NCBI GenBank assembly: GCA_900708905.1
Contig: CAADRB010000003.1
Location: 1,546,195 to 1,610,194, forward strand
DNA length: 64,000 bases
From: Hymenolepis diminuta
Lineage: Eukaryota > Platyhelminthes > Cestoda > Cyclophyllidea > Hymenolepididae
Reading direction: 5' to 3'
Position 1 is the first letter of the stretch; each line of letters opens with the position of its first letter. The notes under the pieces were generated by a model. It saw only the letters and a program-made list of their open reading frames with translations. It was not told the origin of the DNA and ran no database searches. The translations under genes were made by a program, and so were the position numbers. Below are positions 36,001 to 47,331 of the stretch, piece after piece.

Positions 36001-39000
36001 GTTATTATCTACCTTACATTTTAGTTGACGTATGGCGTAAGTACTCCCGCGTAAACGCCGTGCCTTTGAATTCTCATTTTCCAGACGTAAATCTACCAAT
36101 GCCACCTCATCTTTGTGAAGCTAGGAGACATCCAATTGGAGAAAATATGTGGTTCTGCGAAAAGCATCATCAACCACCACCATACGCTAACAGAAGGCAT
36201 ATCCCTGATGGGGGAATGCATTATCATGACTACATCCCCGAATACAGACATTATGAATGTCATCAGAATGATTCTCGTCACTCGACGTACCTCTGTTCAA
36301 GTAGCGATGAATCTTGGAAGGATTATGATGAGGCTTATTCACCAGTTGAACCAAATTATCTTCCCTCTTCTAATTACCTCAGATCCAGTAAGTTTCCATT
36401 TTCTTGCCCTAGTGACCATTGATTTGTTCGCCGATTTCGCGAGCTAACATCTCGATATTATTAGTCGTCTTTTAACGGTCACCTTTGCGTAAACTATTAT
36501 TTAAACGGCCAAGTTTTTCATGGAATTGTTAATATGGGTTTAAATAAAACCGCGACCATACGCATCTTTAAATTAGGGTGCGCCACTATGCCAAGATAGT
36601 AACGGTCGCGACAGTAATCTAAAACAGTTTCGCAGTTTTTAATCTTCGCCAAGTTTAAATAAATTGTAATTTCTCGCCTCCCCAATTATTTATTAATGTG
36701 TCACTCAAACGCTAGGATTTACCTTTAACCTTCACTGATGTTTCTTTAAGTCGATTCATATTTTCAAAATAGAACTTGACAGTAGCCTTGTTCGGTTAAA
36801 AAATAAAAATAAACTACTTCGGCTGATAAAATTGAAAAAGAAGCACACACTTAGCTGAAGAACATCAAATCAAAACCTACATTTTTTAATTTTAATATCG
36901 AATATTGAATGTAATTTGTTTGGTGAAGTAATGATCAGGGAGTTATGCAATCGATAAGAAGTCAAGGCGTAGCAAATGAGAGCTCAGAATTTGTATTTGT
37001 AACTAGTCTCATTGACAATGGCCATGACAACCGGGCATGCCATTTGAATGATTGATATTGTTTTAATGAGAACTAATTTGTTGAAATTAACATAGGAGCG
37101 CTTAAATTAACTTTTGAATTTTGTGTTTCAGATAAGTGGAAATCGGAGGCTAATCTCTTCGGTATGTTTTTTTCTTATTCATTTGGCTCTCCGGGGTGTG
37201 ATGGGTTGCACTTTTTATTTATTGGGCTGATTTTTTGGCATTTGAAAATATCTTCCTGTGCCAAAATATGAAAAAAAGGGGAAAAAAATTATTCCAGATC
37301 CACAAAGGTTCAAAGTAGATGGTTCGTTATTAGAATTTAGTATAGTATAGTAATTTATAAATTTTATGAACTTATAAAAAACGCAATTTTGGGGTGAATT
37401 ATGAAAAATTAAGAAAACAACGAGCGCAATATATATTTATTAATTAAATCAGTATTTTGAAATTTTATTTTATTTTGTATTCTTTTTCTCTAGTAAGCAC
37501 ACTTGATGAAGAAGCTACTCAGAGTAAGTCTCAAAGTTCGATTAAATCGATTTCAGTAGTATTCATGAATTTAATCAATGCTTATGCTAATTTCAGTTTA
37601 CAATGAAATTCTTGACGTTGCGAGCAGCTTAGGTAAAAATTTATCAAGAAAAACACAAATTTTAATGCCCTCAACGGCAATCCCTGACACACTCGTCAAA
37701 AATCCACATTTTTCATAAGTTTAGCCAGTTTCTGTAAAAATAGCCATTTATTCTTACAGCTTACGAAGAGCAAAGGATTAAGGCTTCTGAAAAACGTCCT
37801 TCGGACGTTGCTCACGATCAACGAAAGTTGCAACATAGATACAAATCGGTAAGATTTTTTAAAGTGACACATTTTGATTTTTTTATTAACTGAGTTGTTT
37901 GGAAAATTACTCAAATTATTATGCTATACGGTAAATCTTTTATCTTTGAGCCCCTTGGGTGCATTTATGATCTTATTTCTGCCCAGTGTTACCTGATCGC
38001 CAGAAATTTGAGTCATTATTACGGTGGTTTTTCCTTACCGATGAAAAATCACACGTTAATGAACATATAATTTTATAATTCGAAAAATATGAATTATGGG
38101 GGATTATTTATTGGGTTAGCTCCACTTTTTACCCAAAATTATGCAATAAAAATAAAAAATTTTGACTTTTTTATTTAAAGAACCCAAATTTTGATGTTTA
38201 AGCTAATTAGTCTATTTGAAAATCGATTGATAAACCACTCAAGCGAAATAAATACCAAAACCCCACTTAAACGTGAAGTACGTTTTTTTAAAATATATAT
38301 GAACTCAGTCTACTTTGTTTAAATTTAGTTATATAACTTGCAAGGCATCAGTCCTGGAAAAGAATCCTTCGAAAAGGTGACCCCTCGGCCATTCCCCAGG
38401 CTCCTGGACAGGTATAGTATATTTTTTCTTCCTCTTTAACAATCTATTATAACAATTTATTAAAATGGAGAATTTTATGGAATGATTACATTGGTAAACA
38501 ACTTTTAGACCTCCTTTAAATCGGTCCCTCAATTCAGAATCAGAACCTTCGTAAGTTCCTTCAGCAAATGATGCTTTTGGTTTACATTAGCGCTACCATT
38601 TAACAAGTCCCTAGAGCTCTTTGGTTTTCACTGAGGCCGCGGTTTATGTTATAATTTTTGTTACCAGCGGTCCGGCTTTCTACTTATTAGCATCACTTAT
38701 CATTATTATTATTTCAAGCTGTCTAAAAACGCTTTCGTTATGCTAAACATTTAGTTTCGAAGACCTTAACTTCAAATTATGTTTAGATTAATTTAACTAT
38801 AATTGTTCCTGAGGAGTTTACGTTGAATCATGTGGAATAAAATGGAATAATTAACAAATAATTATTTATCATTTAAGCGATTTATGGAAAATTATTAATT
38901 TATTTATTTACATAATAGATAATATCAACGCTGGCTTCTTCTTCAAGCTTCGAATAGCAATATTTCTAAATTCACAGATTTAATTAATTGTTCGATATGC

Positions 39001-39524
39001 CATTTTATAGAAGGAGGTCAAGGAGATCAGACTATGAGCGCACCCCAACAAACATTTCATCCCCATGGTTACTCACTGACTACAAAAATGAAAATCTCCG
39101 GCGAACGTTCGATCACACACCCGATAGTGACGCTGAAAGTGCTTTAGAAGCTCTAGATAATGCTGTCAATTTTGGTTTTCTCAAACCAGCCCCTACTAGA
39201 CGGTCGAGAAAACGCAAATCTTTAGGTCCTACGCCAATAATCCGCGAATACATAGGGGAAACTGAAGAGGATTGGTTGAAACTGCAAGCGAGGAACCAGA
39301 ATGGGAGAGAGAGTCCAACCGAATACAGTGTGATTGAAATCGACGATATTAGAGGTGATGAGGATACGAGGCGGACTGTAGTCCAGCCATCGGATGATGT
39401 TGAAAGGAAACTTCTCACTCCCATTCATTCCCTCCATATTGTCACTCCAAATCAAAATAGCGGAAATTTTTCAGTATTAACACCAACAGAAGACTCAAGC
39501 TATATGTCTGATATTGATATCTAG
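32733..39524 (+). CDS. Eight-exon gene of unknown family with three micro-exons
   Basis: Exons: 32733-33084, 36025-36387, 37132-37161, 37494-37523, 37597-37632, 37760-37848, 38329-38411, 39011-39524. All junction phases agree (1,1,1,1,1,0,2), giving 498 codons plus TAG. The ATG is preceded by an in-frame TAG at 32712. The product is hydrophilic with no signal peptide or membrane segment. Exon 1 is Ser-rich (SKSASISSGYGTPKALPED). Exon 2 is rich in His, Tyr and Pro (HHQPPPYANRRH). The micro-exons and exon 6 give acidic/charged helix-prone sequence (YNEILDVASSLA, then YEEQRIKASEKRPSDVAHDQ). The last exon starts basic (RRSRRSDYER) and ends acidic with SSYMSDIDI. The make-up suggests a cytoplasmic scaffold or regulatory protein. 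No known domain was recognised, so no function is given. Confidence 0.8.
33424..33438 (+). repeat. (TA)n microsatellite
   Basis: Short pure TA run. Confidence 0.85.
35440..35615 (+). repeat. Dispersed repeat, family Z (copy 1), with a 39-codon frame
   Basis: Shares GAAG/GAAA-TCAATCATACTCA followed by TTTATCATGTG with 40405-40445. A frame from ATG 35494 to TAA reads MWLDPENLDATDKNVYEAFI and on, which looks like a scrap of protein. It is probably a fragment of a mobile element's coding part. Class unknown. Confidence 0.35.
36025..36387 (+). CDS. Micro-exon gene, exon 2 (start ambiguous)
   Basis: Starts after TTACATTTTAG and ends at the strong donor CCA|GTAAGT. Three acceptors (AG ending at 35988, 36024 and 36084) all keep the frame. 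A consensus GTAAGT at 36037 with CATTTTCCAG at 36075-36084 makes 36037-36084 a possible 48-bp intron, leaving a 12-nt micro-exon at 36025-36036. The part from 36085 on is solid: VNLPMPPHL, His/Tyr-rich, to NYLRS. Confidence 0.75.
36388..37131 (+). other. Intron of the micro-exon gene
   Basis: GTAAGT...TTTCAG, 744 bp. Nothing else was recognised. Confidence 0.7.
37132..37161 (+). CDS. Micro-exon of 30 nt
   Basis: Between TTGTGTTTCAG and GTATGT, phase 1 on both sides. It encodes (S)NKWKSEANLF(G). Skipping it would keep the frame. Confidence 0.7.
37494..37523 (+). CDS. Micro-exon of 30 nt
   Basis: Between TCTTTTTCTCTAG and GTAAGT, phase 1 on both sides. It encodes VSTLDEEATQ. Skipping it would keep the frame. 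Confidence 0.7.
37597..37632 (+). CDS. Micro-exon of 36 nt
   Basis: Between GCTAATTTCAG and GTAAAA, phase 1 on both sides. It encodes IYNEILDVASSL. The intron before it is only 73 bp. Confidence 0.7.
   Translation, partial: FTMKFLTLRAA
37760..37848 (+). CDS. Micro-exon gene, exon 6
   Basis: 89 nt between TTATTCTTACAG and GTAAGA, phase 1 in and phase 0 out. Charged helix-prone segment YEEQRIKASEKRPSDVAHDQ followed by RKLQHRYKS. Confidence 0.75.
37849..39010 (+). other. Two introns around exon 7 of the micro-exon gene
   Basis: Introns 37849-38328 and 38412-39010 flank the 83-nt exon 7. Nothing else was recognised. Confidence 0.6.
38329..38411 (+). CDS. Micro-exon gene, exon 7
   Basis: 83 nt between TTTAAATTTAG and CAG|GTATAG, phase 0 in and 2 out. 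It encodes LYNLQGISPGKESFEKVTPR then PFPRLLD. It is the piece that makes the phases of exons 6 and 8 fit, which supports both. Confidence 0.65.
39011..39524 (+). CDS. Micro-exon gene, last exon
   Basis: Acceptor CCATTTTATAG ends at 39010; one base completes an Arg codon. Open to TAG at 39522-39524. Contains PDSDAESALEALDNAVNFGF, a basic TRRSRKRKS stretch (possible nuclear localisation signal) and an acidic Ser/Thr-rich tail. Confidence 0.8.
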
Positions 39525-39672
39525 TTATATTAAATTTTTCTATCCCAAAATACTCATTTGTGATTGTAATAATCATGAAGACGATACGCTTTTAACAGAC
39601 AGCTTCAATTTCGTATTAGCGCGCAAATAGCTACTCATAGTGCATCAGTTTCGATATTGTTTTCGTATTATT

Positions 39673-39678
39673 AATAAA
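39673..39678 (+). terminator. Poly(A) signal AATAAA of the micro-exon gene
   Basis: Canonical AATAAA about 150 bp after the stop at 39524. Confidence 0.6.
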
Positions 39679-40404
39679 TAATATTATACTCTTGCCTTTC
39701 AGTTTATTTATTTAAAAAAAACGGAAGACCATTGATTGTCGTACATTTTGTTATAATACCGACCACTAGAACTAATAATTTATTAGGAACAAAACTGAGC
39801 AGTTTCATTTGCAAATTATTACAAAATCTAATGAGTAATAAGATAGAAAACTCGATGATTAAATTGATATTGGTTCACTGTGGTCACCTATACAGCCACG
39901 TAAGTGCTGAGCCATGAATAGCACAGACATACCTGGCTCATTGTTTTCAGATATCAATCATTTCTTTGTAGGCTTGTTATTAACATATGTCCACCCACTT
40001 TGTCACATGCGCATAATTAGAGTAGCAAAAGTAGATTATGCAAGTGTCTCTTGGATCAGTTATAGAATTATTGATTATCAACCAATGGAGATGCGATGCG
40101 GATACCGAATCCTAATAGCACTTTTATGCAACGCATTCAAAGCGATCATAGTATGTAATGAAAAGAGGATATCGTCAGCTTATTTGCGCTCGGTGTTGAC
40201 TCTTCGCAAATGTGTTTGAGACGAGATCCTTCTGACAAACTCAGACTATTCATTAACTCTGCATTATTCCTGAAAGGAATAGAGGTTTCCTTATGAAAGA
40301 CTCAGAAGAGCATAGAGACTTCACCTCGTGTTTAGATCACACCGCATTATATTATGCCAATTAAAACTGTTAAGGTAGATAAAATGAGAAGTAATTGGTG
40401 ACGG

Positions 40405-40455
40405 GAGAAATCAATCATACTCAAATAAGAATTTATCATGTGATCCGACAATAAG
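40405..40455 (+). repeat. Dispersed repeat, family Z (copy 2)
   Basis: GAGAAATCAATCATACTCA then TTTATCATGTGATCC, parallel to 35450-35505. Confidence 0.35.
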
Positions 40456-41112
40456 CGTGGATACAACTCACTACTCCCGTGAACGGCTGTTATGAGATCC
40501 AAGGTAAGTCATACGAAATTGAGTTATATAAGTTTAAAATGTGCGATATATAAGAAATAGATGAATAAATAATAGAAGCGTAGTATAAAGCATCAACACC
40601 CACAAGATGTCAGAGTTTAAGTTAGCTGTTCTTGAATCTCCGAATTGTGCTTTTTTCCCAAAGCTCTAGAATGGTTTTTGCTTTATATTTAGATGTTATC
40701 TATGATTAGCATAAATTATAAGTTTTCGCTTTATAATGGTGAGTAAAAATAATCCCCTAAATGAAACAAGAAAGGAAGCCATTATGATTTGCTTGGGATA
40801 CCGCAACCGATTGTTAGACTTCCTAAGAAATTGACTTGGTACAAATACGATCCAACAATAGCATGACACAAACCACCATATCAAAACAAGATGCATGTTT
40901 TCGTATTGATAGATCGATTTATATTATGCACCATTTACAATCATAATGTGCATTAATTCGCTCTTATAACAGAGAATTAAAAGAAGCGGGATTTGAAAGG
41001 TGGAAAATAAAGAATATTACATTTAAGAATAATCTTTGGCGAAAATATAATTTCCTCATATGTAGCAGATGCCCAATTGTCTATTTTCAATGCACCGGAG
41101 CGAAATTCATAA

Positions 41113-41148
41113 TTTTCATCACTCGTGCACCGGATTATTGATTATTGG
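41113..41148 (+). repeat. Dispersed repeat fragment, family X (copy 2)
   Basis: ACTCGTGCACCGGATTATTG then ATTATTGG. Close to the copy at 8226-8262. Confidence 0.45.
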
Positions 41149-44100
41149 ATTTTTGTGCTAACACATGGTCATGAAAGACCCCCTCCAACTATTGGCTGAA
41201 CAGATGGCCAATCATTGGCCCCGTATCCACTATATATAAGCACATTTATGTTCTTAATAGAAACCGCTAAATCGCAGATCTGCTCTCTTAGTCCTAGGAT
41301 CTGATCTCGATCCTCTTTCAGAAAATTAATTTTAAGATAGGTAAACAGCATTCAGGAGTCTATTGATGTAAACCTCAAATTCTGTCATCCCTCCGACCTA
41401 TTTTGCCAATGCAATTAATTATACTGCTCACTGGATGCAGTATACGTACGTTTATCTTTCTCTAATTAATTCTAAGGTGAATTAAAATGCACATCTGCTT
41501 CAAAGAAGCAATAGAAAATGATGTATTGAATCGAAATTATTTGCAAAACTCAAAAGATTATTTAATATTAGTACGTAGGTTCATTAGATTTTGTGCACAC
41601 AGTTGTATCTAAAAATGGAAGTCGTATCCTGCTAAGCACCAATAGCTTAAGAAAACCCTGATTTATTTTTTAAAAAATTAGTCACCATAACAAGAGAACA
41701 TTTATGATGTACTTTTGCATCAGAAGTGTAATTTAACAAATGGTTCTTTTGTAGTATATCGCAACCATTTAGTTCTTGTGGCGGTTGAGGAAGGGTTGAT
41801 TTGAAAAATCAGGATTAGCAAAAAACTACAAAAGGAAAAAACTTACTTAAGAAAATCAGTCACCCTGGCAACGTCTTTTCTTTATTTTGTAGTAATAGTA
41901 TAGGAAGTGTGATTTAAATTTCTTTATTGGAGAGCATCTGGTAGATGAGGCAAGTTAATCTGAAGAGGTATAATGATCTATAAGAGCATTTGCGATAGAA
42001 GAAGCCAAGAAGCATAAACAGTTGAGAGGAAGTAACCATCTTGCTACAATGGCAGCAGACCGTGCTGTCGAATATATCTGAAGTTTTATACTCTCATTGG
42101 TTCGCCATGAGACCATGTTATATTTCATTGGTCTATTAGCTTACACATTGGCTGACGAAGTTACCAGCTTAAATTATTTCCATTTCCTCAGTAGGATCGT
42201 GTTTGGTGATAAATAGTAACAACACGTTCCCGTGCTGACTTGAGCACTTTTGGCGATTGTTATGATTTCTCATCAAATTTGATTATAGAGATGCAAATTT
42301 GGAGAACTCGACTTGTTACATTTTTCACATTCACTGAAAATCATGCGAATTTTTTTCTCTTCCATGAACATTCATTTAGCTTTGTTTATTTTCAGAAGTC
42401 TCCTAAACCTTTAAAAGTGAAATTATTGACACGATATTATACATACCTAATAACTTCGTTTTTCTGGTCTCCTCTAATGCAGTAGAACTCAGTTTTTTAG
42501 TCAAAATCACAAAATGCTCTACGGCATAACAAGGGTATATTAAATCAATTACATTTCTAAAGTGGTAGACAACTTTCATCCAACTATAGTCCGGCCAAAT
42601 ATTTTGACTACTGAGGTTCATTGTGTTTAATTACATAATAAGAGAGAGACGAAGAAATAGGGAGAATGAGTAAAGCAATTCACAAGCCTTTGGTTTGTTC
42701 ATGTTTCATATTGTTGCCTTAATTTGAATATCGCTTATTTTTGTTTGTTTGATGTTGCCTTGCTGTTTGACAACAGCGAAGCAGAACTGGCACACAATTG
42801 TGCCGCTTAATCAAGTGAATCCACCACATTATTTGAATGAAGGCTCAGGATGAAAAATAACAAAACAAAGAGAGTAAATAAACGGTTCACTTTAATTCAT
42901 ATATGACAAACATTGGCAGTTGTATAAACTGCATTTATTGCGCATCCGACACATATGATAGCACGGAGCATACTCCACAAGCAAAATTGGTATCTTGTAA
43001 TCAAATAATATATAGAAATATTTTTTACTTCAACAGATGGCTATTTTGGATCATGCCACAGAATCACACCACAATGAACACGCATATCAATTGCGTCTTT
43101 TATATGAGAATCGAATGGAAACTTTCTCATGGACTGTGAAGCTAATACGGATACTTTCTGAACGACATTACTTTCCTCAAAATTACTGTCATTGTAAGAC
43201 TGTTTATTGAAAACCGCAATATCTATCGCTTTAAATTTTGTACCGCAGGTTTATTTATAGAAATGACGTCAAGCTCTAGCGAATCGAAATTGCATAGGTA
43301 GAAAGCAACCTGAAATGAATTTTGTTTAGATGACTAGTACGGAGGAATGTTTATCCCTTGATTAGTGGAAGATTGAAATTTTGGCAGACCATTCGACAGC
43401 ATTTTAGGAATATGGAATTTAAAATATGACACTATTATATACAGTAATACAAAGAATGAATTTTTTAACTATGGTAAGAAATTGAAATCGGTCAACAAAA
43501 ATTTCAATAAATAACAAAATGGGGTACAAAATTATGCTGACAGCAACGTCAAGGTCTCAAAGAGTCCTTCTTCATTTAATCTGTGAATTCGGATTGTACG
43601 ATATTTACTCAATGGGTAGTTTAAGGTTCAAAATTCAAATTTCATAATTCGTCACTTGGATTGCAGCAAATGCTTGTCCACGATGCCCGATGTCTATTGA
43701 CCGGTATTTAATAATGATAGTCGGTTTTGCCACTCCAATTCGTTTTTCTTTCCAATGGTTGAGGAGGCAAAATGAGTTTTCAGGGTAGAAAATGATTAGA
43801 TTTATTTGAATTTTGATCTTTCGAATTTTGATTTTTCAAATGTTTTTATGAGCCCAAATGGGAAATTTCGTTGAAAATTATGAAGGGAATAGTAAAAAGT
43901 TAAATGGTAGATTATGCAACCGCTTGTTTGAAATTACTTCAGTTCAGAGCAAATTTTAACAGAAATCTAAGTGAAATACTTTATACGGAGAGAAGTTAGA
44001 TAGAGGTTCAAGGAGGACCTCCTACCCCTCACATTAGTATTGTCCATAAAGTTCAAATTAAGTCCATGCATCCGGTGGTGATTTAAAATCGGACTAAAGA

Positions 44101-44431
44101 GTTCTTCAGGATTCGCATAATCATAGAGAAATCTTAAATATGAAGGTTACCTATCAATTACGAATACTGAAAACCTGTTAAGAGCACAAAAAATTTCTTG
44201 AAAAACACACAATTAAGTAGTTTAGGTGTTTGTCAGCGCAGATCTAAACCATTCATTTCTTCAAATAGAGTGGTCAAAAGATTGATCGGGTGAGTCCATC
44301 TACCTACCCTGGCTAACCTGTGAACGGTAAATTTCTAGCCGATGGTGTCGTCAAACTAAGTGTCATAAAGACCAAAAGCCAAATAATGTAACTTGGATCG
44401 ATTCTTAGGTCGAAGGTGTTAGAAGAAATGA

Positions 44432-44686
44432 TAATTATTTTCCCCCGCTCCCAATATTTCTTCTTCAAATAAAAATGTAATTTTTTTCTTTATTTCCCTA
44501 CCGATAAAAGACACTTGATAATTATTTGTATTTGTTTAAGCCGATACCGATTGNNNNNNNNNNNNNNNNNNNNNNNNNNNNNNNNNNNNNNNNNNNNNNN
44601 NNNNNNNNNNNNNNNNNNNNNNNNNNNNNNNNNNNNNNNNNGGCTCTGCTAGATTACTATCCGAACTCCTAGTTGGTTACGTTATA
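44432..44686 (+). repeat. Inverted dispersed repeat, family W (copy 1, interrupted by the gap)
   Basis: 44432-44553 and 44642-44686 are near-identical to the reverse complement of 63883-64000 and 63727-63772. For example GGCTCTGCTAGATTACTATC pairs with GATAGCAATCTAGCAGAGCC. The right border is sharp after GCAGT at 44686. The left border cannot be set because copy 2 is cut by the window end. No coding motif; a non-autonomous element is likely. Confidence 0.85.
44554..44641. other. Assembly gap (88 N)
   Basis: N run inside repeat W. The other copy has 110 bp (63773-63882) between the same flanks, so the true missing length is probably near 110 rather than 88. Confidence 0.95.
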
Positions 44687-46350
44687 GCAGTATTATATTC
44701 TAAAAATGCAATTTTCGTGTCATCGATCAATTTAAATTTACCATAATTGGGCTTCTAATATTTTATTTTGTGGGGAAATACTTCTAAAATTGAAAGAGGT
44801 TGTTAGAGAGTTTTGTGAAAAATATTGAGATTACGACTTCATGCCTGAAATGCAAAATTGCTGGAAACTGGCAGCACATAAAAGATTGAAAGTTAGTGAA
44901 CTATAAGCGGGTATGCATAAGATTTCAGTATAATAATGACCATAATAGTCTTATTTGCCGGTGGAAACTAAAAATGAGGTGCTTCAAGTCAATAACACTT
45001 TTAGCCAAATTAAAAACTTTTGTCATAGAATAGCAAATAAGATGCAGCATGCAAAACTGTAAGATGAAGAGGGTTCTCAGAACTTATCGTATTGAATCGT
45101 TCAATTTCAGATAAAAGTTAGATTAAGACCTAAGCGACTGAATTGACTGAATATACAACACATATTCGATATTAATGATATTCTTTTATATTAAGTCACG
45201 TCTGCTCTATCTATCTTTTATTAATACATTAACAGTCCACATATATTAGTTTATAAATGGCTGATGAGAGTGAATAGGCCATTTTTAATGGAATACAAAT
45301 TACAAATGAATATTGATTGATGCGCATTCAAAATTCAACACAAATGACTTATATGGGGGGAACGACCTGAAAGATCGTCACATTAATGTTAACTGAGCTT
45401 ATAACAAAGATATCTCGTTCAAATTCTGGTATCAATAAAACTGATTGCAGAAAAATTGGTTATGCTCTTTAAGAGAATTTATAAATAATGCAATATTTTA
45501 CAATACACTAAACAAGAGTAGAGAAAATTTCCGTAATTTATAAAGACTGATGTAATGGACTTATAATAATATAAAGAATTAATGATATTTCGAAAAATAG
45601 AGCGTTAATATACAGATGAAAGTTTTACATTTTAAAGTTTTCTTTATATGATTTTCGAGAGTGCAAATTATAAAGTCATTTAATTTAATACATTAAATTA
45701 AGGTCACAGTTCTTGTTACACAACTTCAACTTGCAATTTCAACGATTAGGAATTATTAAGGATGAAGATAAACAATTCCTTAATGATGGACTCGGACACA
45801 TTTTTTTGGAAATTTTATACCCATGGAAAATTAGAACACTTTGATGTCCATTTTCCTGTGTATGGCCTTAAGATTTCTACGGAATTTAGCATCAAACGAC
45901 TCACAAATAAAATTAAAAGTTTTATTCTTAAAGGTTTGATTGAGTGTCCTCGTAATCCCTACATTTTTTAATCTTTTATAGACTGGAAAATTTTCGAAGA
46001 GAAGATCATTGGTGACCACTCTAACGTCATCCTTCTCTCTTGTACTGTGATTTTCTCTATGCGCAACATATTTGGAGATTTTCTTTTTTTGACAACTTTT
46101 ACCAGTTATTTGGGGCATTAACAAGCGGAAAACGATATATTAAAACGCATATTTTGCTCTTCTTCCTGAAGTCATCGATATCATCGATAAGGCAACGGAA
46201 GACAATTCACTTAAAATTGTTGTCATTAGTTACCTTTCTGATTCTCAGTAGAAACGTCTACACCAACTGCTCTCACAAGTCGAACTATGGAATCGCACTC
46301 CTACTCAGCTCCTCCGCCACATGCTATTCCTTACCAGCGAAACTAAGGTA
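44687..46350. other. Intergenic, nothing firm
   Basis: AT-rich. Overlapping frames near 45762-46351 (up to 103 codons) show no motif and are taken as chance. Confidence 0.4.
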
Positions 46351-46354
46351 GACG

Positions 46355-46722
46355 TGTGGGGTTCACAACTCTAACAAAGCTGATTGAATCACGTGCGCTG
46401 GAACTTTCTGGGAAGTGCGGTATGTAATCGCGTTAAGAACAAGCGCTGACGTGTGTGCAGAGAGCTCCCCAACCAATCAGCAATCAAGATCCCTGCAGCT
46501 CAGCATGGTTTTGCATTTAATGATTAAGCTTTTATGAAAAAGCAACGAAGTGGTCAATAAACCCTCTCCACTCAGCATCTTACCGGTTCTTACCACTTTG
46601 GGCATAATCTAGCCAATTTGGGAGTAAACTGACAATAGAAGACTTTGTTAGAGGCTATTCAGACTGCTTAGGAGGATTACTTAGGTGTAGCAATAAGACT
46701 TATTGGTGTAGCATCCGCTACA
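46355..46722 (+). repeat. Diverged Gypsy LTR, possibly a solo LTR with GACG target duplication
   Basis: The 368 bp start TGTGG and end CTACA. It aligns along its length to the LTRs at 49301 and 52832 but with many differences and small indels. It holds an AATAAA signal (46556-46561). Both sides carry GACG (46351-46354 and 46723-46726), the size expected of an integrase-made target duplication; a chance match is possible. Confidence 0.7.
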
Positions 46723-46770
46723 GACGATACTATTCTGAGATAGTTATGAATGGAATGTCTTCCAATAAAC

Positions 46771-46908
46771 ATGGCGGCATTTCTAGCCATTATTGTTAAC
46801 GGGAGCAGTCTCGACGAATTAGCTGAAACGGCTGAGAAAATTCGGAAGTCCTACGATCAGCCATGTCAAAAATCCAACTCCCAGCCACGTTACTTCACAG
46901 TAGCCTGA
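46771..46908 (+). pseudogene. Gag C-terminal remnant
   Basis: 46-codon frame with SLDELAETAEKIRKSYDQ, the helix that ends the capsid part in Gypsy gags. Just downstream, in shifting frames, RYYHLA and a CRYP...FQGN-like stretch near 47035-47115 may be the decayed zinc-knuckle region. Everything upstream in gag is absent. Confidence 0.6.
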
Positions 46909-47133
46909 TGTCCTCACAAAACTGCTGGCAAAAAATGGAACTGTTCGTGCCAAACACCTCCTCACACCGTGATAGTGGACGACATTCAAGTTCTCTGAGA
47001 AGATCCAACAGCGCGTCTATACACCGAAGTCAAGTTCGCTACTACCACCTGGCATAGAGACGACGCCAGGCTGTAGATACCCCAAGGTTGACACAACTAA
47101 CTTTCAAGGAAACATCCACACCAATTAGTAAGG

Positions 47134-47331
47134 GTGACGACTAATCCTGGTCAATTCACCGATCGCCTCCTCCGCTTAACCGACAGAAATTCTAAACTTG
47201 GTGACACCGGTTCCGAAGTCAGTGCTATTCCTCGTTCAGCAGAAAAACGCTTTCTCCAACCGACCTGTCTCAACTTCCAGTTGCAAACAACGCCAGGATC
47301 ACCACTTATGGTCAAAAGCTCCTTAACCTGA
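47134..47331 (+). pseudogene. Retrotransposon aspartic protease remnant
   Basis: 65-codon frame containing RLLRLTDRNSKLGDTGSEVS followed by AIPRS. The D-T-G active-site triplet is kept. The IIGADFLS motif of the next segment lies in another frame at about 47390-47420, so frameshifts separate them. Confidence 0.75.

Larger units (their letters stand above)
33085..36024 (+). other. Large intron of the micro-exon gene
   Basis: 2.9 kb, with a (TA)n tract at 33424-33438 and a repeat fragment around 35440-35615. No further exon was identified. Confidence 0.6.
39680..44431. other. Intergenic, old repeats only
   Basis: Contains repeat fragments Z (40405-40455) and X (41113-41148). Open frames up to 101 codons (39914-40219) have no recognised motif and are taken as chance. 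Confidence 0.4.

Noticed and set aside
36093..36447. Overlapping long frames in other phases of exon 2 (minus strand and + strand frame 36115-36447)
   Set aside because: They are shadows of the real exon; only the frame 36085-36387 fits the phases of both neighbours.
38978..39010. Acceptor TTCACAG at 38971-38977 as the start of the last exon
   Set aside because: The coding frame has a TAA at 38985-38987, so this start is closed. The acceptor at 39010 fits the phase left by exon 7.
39113..39455. Minus-strand frames opposite the last exon of the micro-exon gene
   Set aside because: Shadows of the coding exon, with no splice or start context of their own.
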